Shown here: in pieces, positions 52,668-61,611 of the stretch
How positions within the stretch are numbered: the first letter of the stretch is position 1
Layout of the letters: the number at the start of each line of letters is the position of its first letter
DNA from: Ignavibacteriaceae bacterium
GTDB lineage: Bacteria > Bacteroidota > Ignavibacteria > Ignavibacteriales > Ignavibacteriaceae
Assembly: GCA_013360295.1 (NCBI GenBank)
Contig: JABWCL010000002.1
Span: forward strand, 1-64,000
DNA length: 64,000 nucleotides
Direction of reading: 5' to 3'
Position numbers and translations under genes: made by a program
Notes under the pieces: generated by a model
What the model saw: the letters and a program-made list of their open reading frames with translations, nothing else
Database searches by the model: none
Told to the model about the DNA's origin: nothing

Positions 52668-53702
52668 ATGACTAAAAAAATATTTCGCCTTCTTTTTTTA
52701 CCTCTCCTTCTTATAGCAATCTTACCCGGGTGCACAACCACCCTCGTAGTGAATTATGAACTCCCCGTAGAATTCAGGAAACCGGAAAAGATGACTGATT
52801 TCATTGATCAGCACAAAAAGCACCTGACCGGAAAAACGTTCTTCCTCGACCCAGGGCACGGCGGTGAAGACAGAAGAAGCAAAGGGCCTGAAGGTAAAGT
52901 TGTGGAGGCTGATGTTAATCTTCGTGTTGCTCTCTACCTGCGCGATTTTCTATCTATGGCAGGGGCGAATGTCATTATGTCAAGAACGAAAGATTCTACC
53001 GTTTCACTGAATGACCGTTCAATGATGGCAAACCAGAGCAACGCCGACATTTTTATTAGCGTTCATCATAATGCTCCCGGAAGTTCTGCTGATAACTGGA
53101 TCAATTATGTATCAACTTACTACCACGCGAAAGAAACTGATTATGAATATGAACCAATGGAACAGGATCTAGCGCGGTTCATACAACGGGATATGGCTTA
53201 TGCAATGCGCCAGTCAGGTGGCTTAGGCTCGTTCGACGGTACTTATTCAGATTATATCATTTATCCCGGAAAAGGATTCGCGGTTCTCCGGAATACCACT
53301 ATACCCGCGGTGCTTGTTGAGTGCAGTTTCTTCACCAATCCCGCTGAAGAACAGAGGCTCGCAATTGATGAGTATAACCGCATACAGGCGTGGGGAATCT
53401 TCAGGGGAGTCAGCCGTTATTATCGTGCGGGTTTCCCTGTGATAAGTTTCTCCGGTGCAAGAAAAATAAATAACAGGGAATCAGAATTAACCTTCATCCT
53501 GAGAGACTCGGTGGGAATTCTGCAAAACAGCATCACCGTCTATCTTGATTCAGTAAAAACAGAAAACTACAGCTATTCTCCGAAAACGCAGGAGGTCAGG
53601 ATGAGAGTAAGTGAAGACAAACCATCCTACATTAGAATCATAGCAGCAAATAAAAATAAAAATTTTGCACTCCCCTTTCATTTTAATTACCCTGAAAAAT
53701 AA
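52668..53702 (+). CDS. N-acetylmuramoyl-L-alanine amidase lipoprotein (Amidase_3)
   Basis: A 344-residue lipoprotein (lipobox LPGC at about residue 22) with the Amidase_3 zinc fold of AmiA/AmiC (about 58-255), which cleaves stem peptides from peptidoglycan during cell separation. Zinc ligands and the catalytic Glu are visible: FLDPGHGGEDR, the glutamate in KVVEADVNLRVA, FISVHHNA and the late VLVECSFFTNPAEEQRL. A beta-rich C-terminal region of about 80 residues, unrecognised, may be a binding domain. The ATG follows directly on the stop of the helicase gene. Confidence 0.92.
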   Translation: MTKKIFRLLFLPLLLIAILPGCTTTLVVNYELPVEFRKPEKMTDFIDQHKKHLTGKTFFLDPGHGGEDRRSKGPEGKVVEADVNLRVALYLRDFLSMAGANVIMSRTKDSTVSLNDRSMMANQSNADIFISVHHNAPGSSADNWINYVSTYYHAKETDYEYEPMEQDLARFIQRDMAYAMRQSGGLGSFDGTYSDYIIYPGKGFAVLRNTTIPAVLVECSFFTNPAEEQRLAIDEYNRIQAWGIFRGVSRYYRAGFPVISFSGARKINNRESELTFILRDSVGILQNSITVYLDSVKTENYSYSPKTQEVRMRVSEDKPSYIRIIAANKNKNFALPFHFNYPEK

Positions 53703-53720
53703 CCTAACGGAAAAAATTGT

Positions 53721-55346
53721 ATGCTAAATTATGTTTGGTTCGCCCTTATCGTCCTGGGATTGGCCGCCGGATTATCCTCTGATTTTAATGACAGGCTGGC
53801 TGATAAGTACAAAAACGGCAAACCTATCAAAACGGAAATAATCGGAAACAGTTCTTATAAACCCAATGCCACCAGTGAAATAGAATTGAAGATTAACAGA
53901 ATGGACTTCGAAAAGTTTTATTCTGAGAAAACCAGTAACGATATTATCCTTAAGGGTAAAGTCACTTTCAAGGAAGATGCAAATAAGGGAAGCCTCTATC
54001 TTCTGACTAACGATGAGACCCCGGCGATTATCAAAAAAATTGCTTCAATAAACGGAAAGGAAAATGATCTTCTCGGGAAAATTGAAATAAAGAAAACCGG
54101 TACTGATTCCACACTAAGTGGATTCGTATATTTCGAAGAAATTTCTTTTGTAAAAATGAAGGAAATTACGGGCGCGGCAATTGGATTTGCTGAAACGGCC
54201 GTAACAATTGCTTTAGGATTAATCGGGATAATGGCAATGTGGCTGGGAATTATGAAAATTGCCGAGGAAGCAGGAATCATTAATTTTCTTGCCAGAATGT
54301 TACGCCCCATAACCCGGTTTTTGTACCCCGATGTTCCGCCTGATAATCCAGCTATCGGCGCAATGATTATGAACTTTTCCGCGAATTTCCTCGGGCTTGG
54401 AAACGCGGCTACTCCCTTCGGGTTAAAAGCAATGGATGAACTTGAAAAAATTAATCCGAATAAAGGAGTTGCGTCTAATGCAATGTGTACCTTCCTGACG
54501 ATCAATACCGCCGGAATGACTTTGATTCCCGCAACTGCAATAGCAGTCAGGGCGTCAGCGGGAAGTTCGGAACCAGCAATAATTATCGGTACTTCGATCT
54601 TCGGTTCATTCTGTGCTACTGTGGTTGGAGTGACTGTTGCAAAAATATTTGAGAACTTCCCTGTCAAGGCAGGCGCTCTCCCATCCTTACTGAAAGCGAA
54701 AAGAAAGCCTCTTTCAATAATTGCGGGCGTGATTGCATTCGTCCTGATCGGAGTATTAACAGGATTATTCAGCCTCATCGGAAAAAACGTCCCCCTTCCC
54801 AGCACAGAAACCGTAAAGACTGTGATCCAGGTAGTTTCAACTCTTGCGATTCCGGTTCTCATCATCGTCTTCGTAGGATACGGATTTATTAAGAAAGTTA
54901 AAGTATACGAGACTTTTGTGGAAGGCGCTAAAGAAGGTTTTAATATCGCGATCAGGATAATTCCGTACCTTGTTGCTATGCTGGTTGCCATCGCAATTTT
55001 CAGAGCCGGTGGCGCTATGGAATGGTTGATTTACAGTTTGAGTTACCTAACTAACCCGATCGGAATGCCCGCTGAAGCGCTACCTATGGCGTTGATGCGT
55101 CCTTTGTCAGGCAGCGGCTCTCTCGGTGTAATGGCTGAAATTATGTCAGTACACGGGCCGGATTCATTTATTGGTATCCTGGTTTCAACTTTCTTCGGCA
55201 GCAGCGAAACTACTTTTTATGTGCTTGCAGTTTATTTCGGATCGGTAAATGTTAAAAAGACGCGTCACGCACTCCCCGCGGGACTCATCGCGGATACCGC
55301 CGGATTTCTCGGAGCTTTGTTCATAGTGAAGATGCTTTTCGGATAA
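53721..55346 (+). CDS. SpmA-SpmB fusion, nucleoside-recognition (Gate) domain membrane protein
   Basis: A 541-residue membrane protein with two Gate domains, matching SpmA followed by SpmB fused in one chain. The first Gate domain (about 150-290) includes GLGNAATPFGLKAMDELEKI and the second (about 400-540) MRPLSGSGSLGVMAEIM and STFFGSSETTFYVLAVYFG. A soluble region (about 30-140) between the first helix and the Gate domains is unassigned. In Bacillus the two parts act in spore maturation, but fused forms occur in non-sporulating Bacteroidota, where the transported solute is unknown. A bidirectional terminator follows. Confidence 0.9.
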   Translation: MLNYVWFALIVLGLAAGLSSDFNDRLADKYKNGKPIKTEIIGNSSYKPNATSEIELKINRMDFEKFYSEKTSNDIILKGKVTFKEDANKGSLYLLTNDETPAIIKKIASINGKENDLLGKIEIKKTGTDSTLSGFVYFEEISFVKMKEITGAAIGFAETAVTIALGLIGIMAMWLGIMKIAEEAGIINFLARMLRPITRFLYPDVPPDNPAIGAMIMNFSANFLGLGNAATPFGLKAMDELEKINPNKGVASNAMCTFLTINTAGMTLIPATAIAVRASAGSSEPAIIIGTSIFGSFCATVVGVTVAKIFENFPVKAGALPSLLKAKRKPLSIIAGVIAFVLIGVLTGLFSLIGKNVPLPSTETVKTVIQVVSTLAIPVLIIVFVGYGFIKKVKVYETFVEGAKEGFNIAIRIIPYLVAMLVAIAIFRAGGAMEWLIYSLSYLTNPIGMPAEALPMALMRPLSGSGSLGVMAEIMSVHGPDSFIGILVSTFFGSSETTFYVLAVYFGSVNVKKTRHALPAGLIADTAGFLGALFIVKMLFG

Positions 55347-55365
55347 TTAAAGAAATTATGATCAT

Positions 55366-55395
55366 AAAAAAACCCGCGGTTAAGCGGGTTTTTTT
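55366..55395. terminator. Bidirectional Rho-independent terminator
   Basis: CCCGC (55373-55377) and GCGGG (55384-55388) enclose a 6-base loop and are flanked by seven A on one side and seven T on the other. It sits between the convergent SpmAB and OmpA genes and can end transcription from both. Confidence 0.9.
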
Positions 55396-55417
55396 ATGGA
55401 ATATTTATCCGGTGTAA

Positions 55418-56572
55418 TTACTTGTTAAGTACTTTAAATTCAATTCTTCTGTTAAGTTTTCTTCCCTGCTCTGATTTATTATCAGCAATCGGCCTTGTAT
55501 CGCCGAATCCGGCAGTCGTTATCCTGTTTGCCGCAACACCTTTGGATACGAGGTAGGCTTTTGCCATCTCAGCACGTGTGCGTGACAATTGTAGATTTGT
55601 TGAGGCTGAACCGACGTTATCAGTGTGCCCCTGAATTTCAACCCTGATTTCCGGGTTAGTTAATAATATCTGGGCAGCGTTAGCAAGTATCGGGTATGCT
55701 TCGCCCGGTATGGTAGATGCGCCTGACTCAAAGTTAATTCCAATAAGCACCCAGTTAGCTCTTGATTCCTCGATATTCTTTAACAGCGGTGTTTTGTTAT
55801 CCGCGAAAGCTTCATTCACACTTCTTTTAACAACATCTCCAATACGGTTATAATCTATCGAAGCTTCGTTATTTACATTGCGCTTGACAATATCTTCAAT
55901 CCTGTCATAATCAATGTTCGCCTGAACCGGCTGGCTGGAACCTGACGGTTTCATAGACCCTGAAGGAAGATTACAAATGTCTGATTCTTCTCCTCTGTCG
56001 ACATAGTATAAGATTCCAAAATCTAAAGTGATATAAGAATCAAGGCTGCCGCCAAAGAGGCCGCCGTTTCCGGCTGCTCTAGTGCCGTCAAATTTATCCG
56101 TGGAAATAGTTGTATTACCCATTTCAGCTTTGAAATATAGGTCAGAGTCCATCTGGTAAGTAGCGCCAAACCAAATATGTGCGCCAAACTCTCCAATAAT
56201 CAAGTCATCACGAACATTTCCTGAGTTTTTATTATCAAAGGCCAACGCTGACCCTCCAACACCAAGGAAAATATGGATATCACCGCAATAAACTAATTTG
56301 CGAAGGTAATCAATACCACCGGCATAAGTATTATTGGTAAATTTTGAAGGCATACTGGTAAACATAAGGTAGTGTGAACGCAGTCTTATTGTATTAGCTT
56401 CATCAAAATCGTAATTGATTGTGAAACCGCCTCCGAAATCAAGCGCTTCCGCGGGAGTATCCCCCATTAACCTGGGTGAAATTGCACTGAAACCTAAGGC
56501 CCATCCGCTCTTGTAAGTCTGTGCGATGGAAATTGTAGAAACCACAAAAAACAACAGTAATAATTTTCTCAT
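55418..56572 (-). CDS. OmpA-family outer-membrane protein
   Basis: A 384-residue outer-membrane protein. The start at the ATG at 56572 gives a proper signal peptide (MRKLLLLFFVVSTISIAQ) and has a GAAGG ribosome site. Residues of about 20-205 look like an outer-membrane beta-barrel. A linker with repeated IDYDRIEDIVKR / IDYNRIGDVVKR units follows. The OmpA peptidoglycan-binding domain occupies about 265-384 (INFESGASTI, VEIQGHTDNVGSASTNLQLS, GFGDTRPIADN). It probably anchors the outer membrane to the wall. The gene stands alone and ends at a shared terminator. Confidence 0.92.
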   Translation of the reverse strand: MRKLLLLFFVVSTISIAQTYKSGWALGFSAISPRLMGDTPAEALDFGGGFTINYDFDEANTIRLRSHYLMFTSMPSKFTNNTYAGGIDYLRKLVYCGDIHIFLGVGGSALAFDNKNSGNVRDDLIIGEFGAHIWFGATYQMDSDLYFKAEMGNTTISTDKFDGTRAAGNGGLFGGSLDSYITLDFGILYYVDRGEESDICNLPSGSMKPSGSSQPVQANIDYDRIEDIVKRNVNNEASIDYNRIGDVVKRSVNEAFADNKTPLLKNIEESRANWVLIGINFESGASTIPGEAYPILANAAQILLTNPEIRVEIQGHTDNVGSASTNLQLSRTRAEMAKAYLVSKGVAANRITTAGFGDTRPIADNKSEQGRKLNRRIEFKVLNK

Positions 56573-56766
56573 AATGTTAACCTTCGCAATGGTTTTCAAT
56601 AGTTGCTTACTAAAAATATAGTAAAATAAGCCGTCACTTAAAACTTTACTTTATTTACCGGCTGTAAGATATTATAAAAAATAAACAATTCCAAATGCTA
56701 TCCCAAAAATTTTTATTTTTTACTTTAATTCTAAGTTATTGTTTGCTATATTTATGGTTCTCTTTT

Positions 56767-56841
56767 CGGGGTGTAGCGCAGCCCGGTTAGCGCGCTTCGT
56801 TCGGGACGAAGAGGTCGGGAGTTCGAATCTCCCCACCCCGA
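56767..56841 (+). tRNA. tRNA-Pro (CGG)
   Basis: The acceptor CGGGGTG pairs with CACCCCG. The anticodon arm CTTCG-TTCGGGA-CGAAG gives anticodon CGG, and the T-arm has AGTTCGAATCT. CCA is not encoded, as in the other proline tRNA at 30073. It lies 65 bases upstream of yajQ. Confidence 0.95.
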
Positions 56842-56905
56842 CAAAAGGTAGATTTCTTTATCTATTTACCATTCAATTCATCTACACATTTTTTTCAGGA
56901 GCAGT

Positions 56906-57403
56906 ATGGCACAGAATCATTCATTTGACGTGGTTTCCGAAGTCGATTTACAGGAAGTTGATAACGCTGTAAATCAGGCGCTTAAAGAAATTCAGCAGCG
57001 CTATGATCTGAAAGACAGCCACACTACAATTGAATTGAACAAAAAAGATAAACTGCTCACAATCCATACTAAAGACGATTATTCCCGCAAAGCTTCGATA
57101 GATATCCTTCAGACAAAATTCATTAAACGGGGCCTGTCAGTTAAAGTAATGAAACCGGGAGAGCCGGAAACTGCCTCAGGCGGTACACTGAAACAAATTA
57201 TTAATCTTCAGTCAGGGATTTCAAAGGATAATGCTAAACTGATTACTAAACTGATCAAGGATTCAAAACTAAAGGTTAACGCGCAGATTCAGGATGAGCA
57301 AGTAAGGGTTACGGCGCCTAAGATCGACGATCTGCAAGCAATTATTAAAGTACTAAAGGAAAGCGAATTCGATTTCCCGGTACAGTTCGTAAATTATAAA
57401 TAA
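56906..57403 (+). CDS. yajQ: YajQ-family nucleotide-binding protein
   Basis: A 165-residue cytoplasmic protein of the YajQ (DUF520) family with two ferredoxin-like domains. The start HSFDVVSEVDLQEVDNAVNQ and the segments QRYDLKDSHTTIELN and ISKDNAKLITKLIKDSKLKV are characteristic. Members bind nucleotides or RNA, and some bind cyclic di-GMP as transcription co-regulators; which applies here is unknown. A good ribosome site (CAGGAG) precedes the ATG. Its stop lies only 8 bases from the convergent GH26-like gene, so the two must share a terminator region. Confidence 0.94.
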   Translation: MAQNHSFDVVSEVDLQEVDNAVNQALKEIQQRYDLKDSHTTIELNKKDKLLTIHTKDDYSRKASIDILQTKFIKRGLSVKVMKPGEPETASGGTLKQIINLQSGISKDNAKLITKLIKDSKLKVNAQIQDEQVRVTAPKIDDLQAIIKVLKESEFDFPVQFVNYK

Positions 57404-57411
57404 ACCGGATC

Positions 57412-59358
57412 TTACTGGATTAATACCATTTTCGTGATGACTCGCTGATCAGTAGTTCTCGCCTCCAGTAAGTATACTCCTGCTGAGATCTGATGGCGTT
57501 TTGATGGGGGGAAAGAATTTATTAATCCGAATTCAGAAGATCCGTCAGCATTAAGCGGAAACACTTTCTCTGATAACTCCCTCCCCGTCAGGTCATAGAT
57601 AACAATTTTAACCGTCTTGCCAGTCGCTCCGGTTATCCTGATCCGGCTCTGTTCCGTTGCCGGATTCGGAAACACTACTGCATTCAATACCTGCAATTTT
57701 ACTTCCGTTAATTCTTCTGCCTGTACAGGCAAATTAAATGACCATTCAACTCTAACTGCATCCGCTATCACGATCTCGTTTGCATTGTTGTTCAGTTCAA
57801 TGACCGCATCACCCTGCTGAAATGAATATCTGCCTAAAGAATTCCACTTCCCGCCATTTACCTCCTGATTAACCCTGATAGTATCTTCTCCCATAGCTGA
57901 GTGGATCACGTAAGGGGCATCAGTAGCCCTGTTCGGATGGGCACTCCAGTAAGCATAAACGTTGTAGTTCCCAGACATCGGTATGTTCACGTTCCAGAAT
58001 GCTTTATTACTGCCGTTTCCGGCAATGGAATAATGATAATACGGACCGAACCTGTCAGGCTGGGAAGTGGAGATATTCCAGGAACCTGCCAGAGAGAAGG
58101 ATGTTCCGACCACATCGTCAATGATCACATTCGTGTATTGATTGCTGTTATCAATTATTACCTTAATCTTCTCATAATTATGGTATCCTGAGGATGAGTA
58201 TGCTTCTGCTCTTAGTTCATAAATGCCGTCGATATAAGATGCCGTATTGAGGTCCCAGTCAATTGTGCCGGAGGTGAACGATTGCACCTTTCCTTCTCCC
58301 AGAAAAAGGTTGACGCTATCCAGAGGTGTATCACAATCCACACGGATGCTAACTGTGGTAACTCCCCTGACCACGGAATCGGATGAAGGTGAATTAATTT
58401 TCACCAATGGTACATTTCTGAAAGGCTGACTCAAAAAATAATTACTGCTTATGACAGATTTATAGTGGTTCAATACTACCGGATTTTCCGTCAACGTGAA
58501 ATTGCACCCGTTCTGAGTAAGGGAATTCATAGAGAACCAGTTTATGGATTTGAGGCGCGGAAACCTTGAAGCAGAAATTCCATAGAGCGAATCCATCTGT
58601 TCTGTGCAGTATGTTGAACAACTGACAGCGGGAGTTACCCTGTTAGTGTAATGCGCAGCAGCCCACTCACAGATAATTATCGGTTTGCGTGAAGCATAAA
58701 CATCATATACAATTTTTAATTTTTCTCCGGGAGGCTTCCGTTCAGGGGCACCGTTTGTGTGGAAGTATACTCCATAAAAATCAATACCAACCCAGTCAAC
58801 GTACTCATCGCCGGGATAATAGGAATGGACATAATTCGGCGGATTTAATGGGTCATTAGGGACATCATTAGGCGCCCAGACCATTGCAACATTCGGGGCT
58901 TCTTCTTTCATTATATGGTGCATTAGTCTGAATTTCTCTTTGTATTTTTCAGGGTTACCATACCAGGCTACCCAACTCCCGTTCATCTCACAAGCCCACC
59001 GGAGAAAGATCATTGCTCCGGTTCTTCTCGCCGCTCTTGCCCATTCCCTGATATAATCTCCGTCTATCACTTCATCGAGTCCGTTGTTGGGTTCAAACGC
59101 TATCTGCACAATATTCCCCTTCGAAGCGTAATCCGTCACCCAACTAACCGGAAAGGGCTGTCCAAAGACAGCGTAGCTAAAGTAAGAAGAGTGTTTTTTC
59201 CCGGTGAAGGTTTCGAAGCTTGTTATGCTGCCGTTTACTACCGGATCATTAACAATAAACGCTCCGATATATGCACCGTCCGCGGGTTCATATTTAGCCT
59301 GTGCCGCCAAAGGCAGGCTTAGCAGGAGAAAAAATAGTAATAATACCAACTGCTTCAC
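57412..59358 (-). CDS. Secreted glycoside hydrolase (GH26-like) with C-terminal sorting domain
   Basis: A 648-residue exported enzyme starting with GTG at 59358 (ribosome site GGAAAC). After the signal peptide comes a TIM-barrel domain (about 25-300) resembling GH26 mannanases. The probable acid-base Glu lies in FLRWACEMNGSWVAWYG and the nucleophile in PIIICEWAAAHYT. An Ig-like domain (about 315-400) and a golvesin-type beta-sandwich (about 405-545; GNYNVYAYWSAHPNRATDAP) follow. The C-terminal part (about 560-648; NAVVFPNPATEQSRIRITG) is a type IX sorting domain. It probably degrades mannan-like or other beta-glycans outside the cell; the substrate is inferred loosely from the fold. Confidence 0.83.
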   Translation of the reverse strand: MKQLVLLLFFLLLSLPLAAQAKYEPADGAYIGAFIVNDPVVNGSITSFETFTGKKHSSYFSYAVFGQPFPVSWVTDYASKGNIVQIAFEPNNGLDEVIDGDYIREWARAARRTGAMIFLRWACEMNGSWVAWYGNPEKYKEKFRLMHHIMKEEAPNVAMVWAPNDVPNDPLNPPNYVHSYYPGDEYVDWVGIDFYGVYFHTNGAPERKPPGEKLKIVYDVYASRKPIIICEWAAAHYTNRVTPAVSCSTYCTEQMDSLYGISASRFPRLKSINWFSMNSLTQNGCNFTLTENPVVLNHYKSVISSNYFLSQPFRNVPLVKINSPSSDSVVRGVTTVSIRVDCDTPLDSVNLFLGEGKVQSFTSGTIDWDLNTASYIDGIYELRAEAYSSSGYHNYEKIKVIIDNSNQYTNVIIDDVVGTSFSLAGSWNISTSQPDRFGPYYHYSIAGNGSNKAFWNVNIPMSGNYNVYAYWSAHPNRATDAPYVIHSAMGEDTIRVNQEVNGGKWNSLGRYSFQQGDAVIELNNNANEIVIADAVRVEWSFNLPVQAEELTEVKLQVLNAVVFPNPATEQSRIRITGATGKTVKIVIYDLTGRELSEKVFPLNADGSSEFGLINSFPPSKRHQISAGVYLLEARTTDQRVITKMVLIQ

Positions 59359-59379
59359 TTAAAGTTTCCGGATTTTTCT

Positions 59380-61143
59380 CTACCTCAACACGTTCATTTT
59401 CCTGACAATTCTCTCTTTCCCCGTTCGCAACTCATAGGAGTAGAATCCACTCGGCAATCCTACGGCACTAAAATCAATCTGATGAACTCCGGTCGCGACA
59501 GTTCCGTCAACAAGTCGCGCCACTTCTCTCCCGAGCACATCAAATACTTTGAGTGTCACGACTCCGTTTGGCGACTCTTTCCCCTGATCCTGAAGATAGT
59601 ATTTTATCCGGGTAGTATTATTAAACGGATTCGGATAATTCTGTTCAAGAACTATCCCACTCCTGCTGTCAGATACTGTAACATTAATTTCCTGGCTGTA
59701 CTTATGGCTCCCGTCAAGATCAATTTGTTTCAGCCTGTATGTATATTCTCCCGGCTCTGTTACTGCATCAAAATAAACGTAATCATTTGGTGCGGTGGTT
59801 GTTCCCCTGCCGGTAATATTGCCTGCGACTTTCCATCCGGAATTCATTTCATTGTCCGAATTGCTTTTCCTCTCAATGATAAATTCTTTATTGTTCAGTT
59901 CGGTCGCGGTAATCCATTTTAGTATAACGACAAATCCCTCGGGAACGGCAGTAAAAGATTGTAACTCAACCGGAATTTGCTGATAAAATCTTCTGTATAG
60001 TTCATCCCACAACTCATTTCTGCTGCCGTCATATCCCAGCGCCCACATACCAACGCCTGCATAATTTTTACTCTGTGCAAGAGCGTATTTTAAGCCAAGT
60101 GACGAATCATCATCATACCATACCTGGTACCACGTGTTACCGCTCTGATAACGATACCACGGTACCTGGTTGTCTGTTGCCCACAATAATCCATATTGCT
60201 GAACCAACAGCGCGTCATCCCTGAACCGCGTTGAATTGATGTAAGCTATTACCGGTGAGTGAGGATTCTGTGTTTGCGTCGTCCATCTCAGTCCATAGTA
60301 AGGAACACCGAGTACAAGTTTCTGCGGGTTAGAATTGGTCACAGTCGCGTACTGGGTAAGAACTGTATTGGTGATATTGTAGGTACCTCCGGTAAGTGGG
60401 GCACAGGCGCCCGTCGTTGTACTCCAGCTTCCGTAGAAAGCGTATCCCATAATAAAAATAAAATCACACGCATTTGCGAGTCCCGCTACATTCCATCCGT
60501 TAGTTGTTATTGCAGGCCCGGCAAAACTCACTTCCATCCCCGGGAAGTGTGTATTGATAAATGTTTTCAGGTCAGCCATAAAAGTATTCAAAACAGTTCC
60601 CCTGTCTGACTGATTCAAACCTTCAAAATCGATGTTAACTCCGTCCAGTTGGTACTGCTGAATCCGGTTTTTCAGATTGTTAAAAAAAGTCTGTTTAACC
60701 GTAGAGTTCGTCATAATCGTATTAATATCGCTGGCCTCAAAGTTCACAGCACAGAGAGTCACCTTAACGCCGTTAGCGTGCGCGGTATTTATAACATCTG
60801 TCCACGGCCAGCCGCTTGGATTAGTGATCGCGCCGGTATTACTGACAGTAAAATCAAATGCCGCGATATGAGTAAGTATATCGTACCTTAAATATTGCCT
60901 CGTTGAGGGGTATTCCCAGTCAGGCAAGTACCCGTAAATAATCGTTCCGGTCATCTTACTTTTATCATACTGAAGAGGAATTATTCCTGCCCCCTTTTCA
61001 TCGAATTCTGAAGGAAGATTGTCTTTGATCCCAAATGCTTCGGAATGCTCTTTGTGCACCGAGTACTCCTGTGCAGATGCAGAAACAGAAAATAGAAAAA
61101 TAAATGTCAAACTGATTATCAGGTAACGGTAGTGAAATGTCAT
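59380..61143 (-). CDS. Secreted GH18 glycoside hydrolase with T9SS sorting tail
   Basis: A 587-residue exported protein of glycoside hydrolase family 18, the chitinase and endo-N-acetylglucosaminidase family. The signal peptide ends near residue 25. The barrel (about 65-395) contains the catalytic signature DGVNIDFEG at about 167, where the usual middle Asp of DxxDxDxE is Asn but the final catalytic Glu and preceding Asp are kept. YAFYGSW and MWALGYDGS also fit the family. A fibronectin-like linker (about 400-480) and a sorting tail (VLEQNYPNPFNNTTRIKYY) follow. It lies 21 bases after the GH26-like gene's start on the same strand, so both may be co-transcribed. Confidence 0.9.
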   Translation of the reverse strand: MTFHYRYLIISLTFIFLFSVSASAQEYSVHKEHSEAFGIKDNLPSEFDEKGAGIIPLQYDKSKMTGTIIYGYLPDWEYPSTRQYLRYDILTHIAAFDFTVSNTGAITNPSGWPWTDVINTAHANGVKVTLCAVNFEASDINTIMTNSTVKQTFFNNLKNRIQQYQLDGVNIDFEGLNQSDRGTVLNTFMADLKTFINTHFPGMEVSFAGPAITTNGWNVAGLANACDFIFIMGYAFYGSWSTTTGACAPLTGGTYNITNTVLTQYATVTNSNPQKLVLGVPYYGLRWTTQTQNPHSPVIAYINSTRFRDDALLVQQYGLLWATDNQVPWYRYQSGNTWYQVWYDDDSSLGLKYALAQSKNYAGVGMWALGYDGSRNELWDELYRRFYQQIPVELQSFTAVPEGFVVILKWITATELNNKEFIIERKSNSDNEMNSGWKVAGNITGRGTTTAPNDYVYFDAVTEPGEYTYRLKQIDLDGSHKYSQEINVTVSDSRSGIVLEQNYPNPFNNTTRIKYYLQDQGKESPNGVVTLKVFDVLGREVARLVDGTVATGVHQIDFSAVGLPSGFYSYELRTGKERIVRKMNVLR

Positions 61144-61145
61144 TA

Positions 61146-61610
61146 TTACTTTCCTTGCGAAAATAATTTTAAGAAAAATTCTTTATCCTCAGAAGTGGTT
61201 TTTTCATCGTTATAGTGCTCTTTTTCAGGAGCCTTCCGTTCAAAGAGATTAACCGAAAATTCCTCGGATTTTATTACAGAACAGGAACAAACCCGCGCGT
61301 AGTTCCTTATCTCATTGTCTGAGGATACGACAACCAGATTTGAGCGGCTTTTGGCTTGTTCGATCCGTTCCCGGATCAACTTGTCTGCCGGCCTGTTATT
61401 TGAATATACAATTTTGATTTTACCGGCTCTCAGTTTATCGCTTTCATAACCGTCAAAAAAAAGGGTTACTTCATCTTTCCTGTTTTGAAAATAGCTGATG
61501 ACCTTCATCAGGAGCAGTTCACGGCTTAAGGGGTTTTCGGCTCTGTATGATTTATCCCGGCTAGAGAGTTTCCCGAGAAGATTATTCCCGTCAATCAGGT
61601 AGTGCGGCAT
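61146..61610 (-). CDS. YacP-like NYN-domain nuclease
   Basis: A 154-residue protein of the NYN (PIN-like) family, close to YacP/Rae1-type RNases. The N-terminal Asp motif is HYLIDGNNLLG. Further acidic residues occur in LFFDGYESD and VVVSSDNEIRNYA, giving the expected metal-binding pocket. The C-terminal 30 residues are charged and variable. It follows the lptD-like gene by one base and precedes the GH18 gene by two, so all three may be one transcript. The RNA target is unknown. Confidence 0.82.
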   Translation of the reverse strand: MPHYLIDGNNLLGKLSSRDKSYRAENPLSRELLLMKVISYFQNRKDEVTLFFDGYESDKLRAGKIKIVYSNNRPADKLIRERIEQAKSRSNLVVVSSDNEIRNYARVCSCSVIKSEEFSVNLFERKAPEKEHYNDEKTTSEDKEFFLKLFSQGK

Positions 61611-61611
61611 T

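Noticed and set aside
53996-54991. Long minus-strand open frame (331 codons) opposite the SpmAB fusion
   Set aside because: It mirrors the third positions of the Gate-domain gene and has no ribosome site or recognisable family. The plus-strand protein is clearly real.
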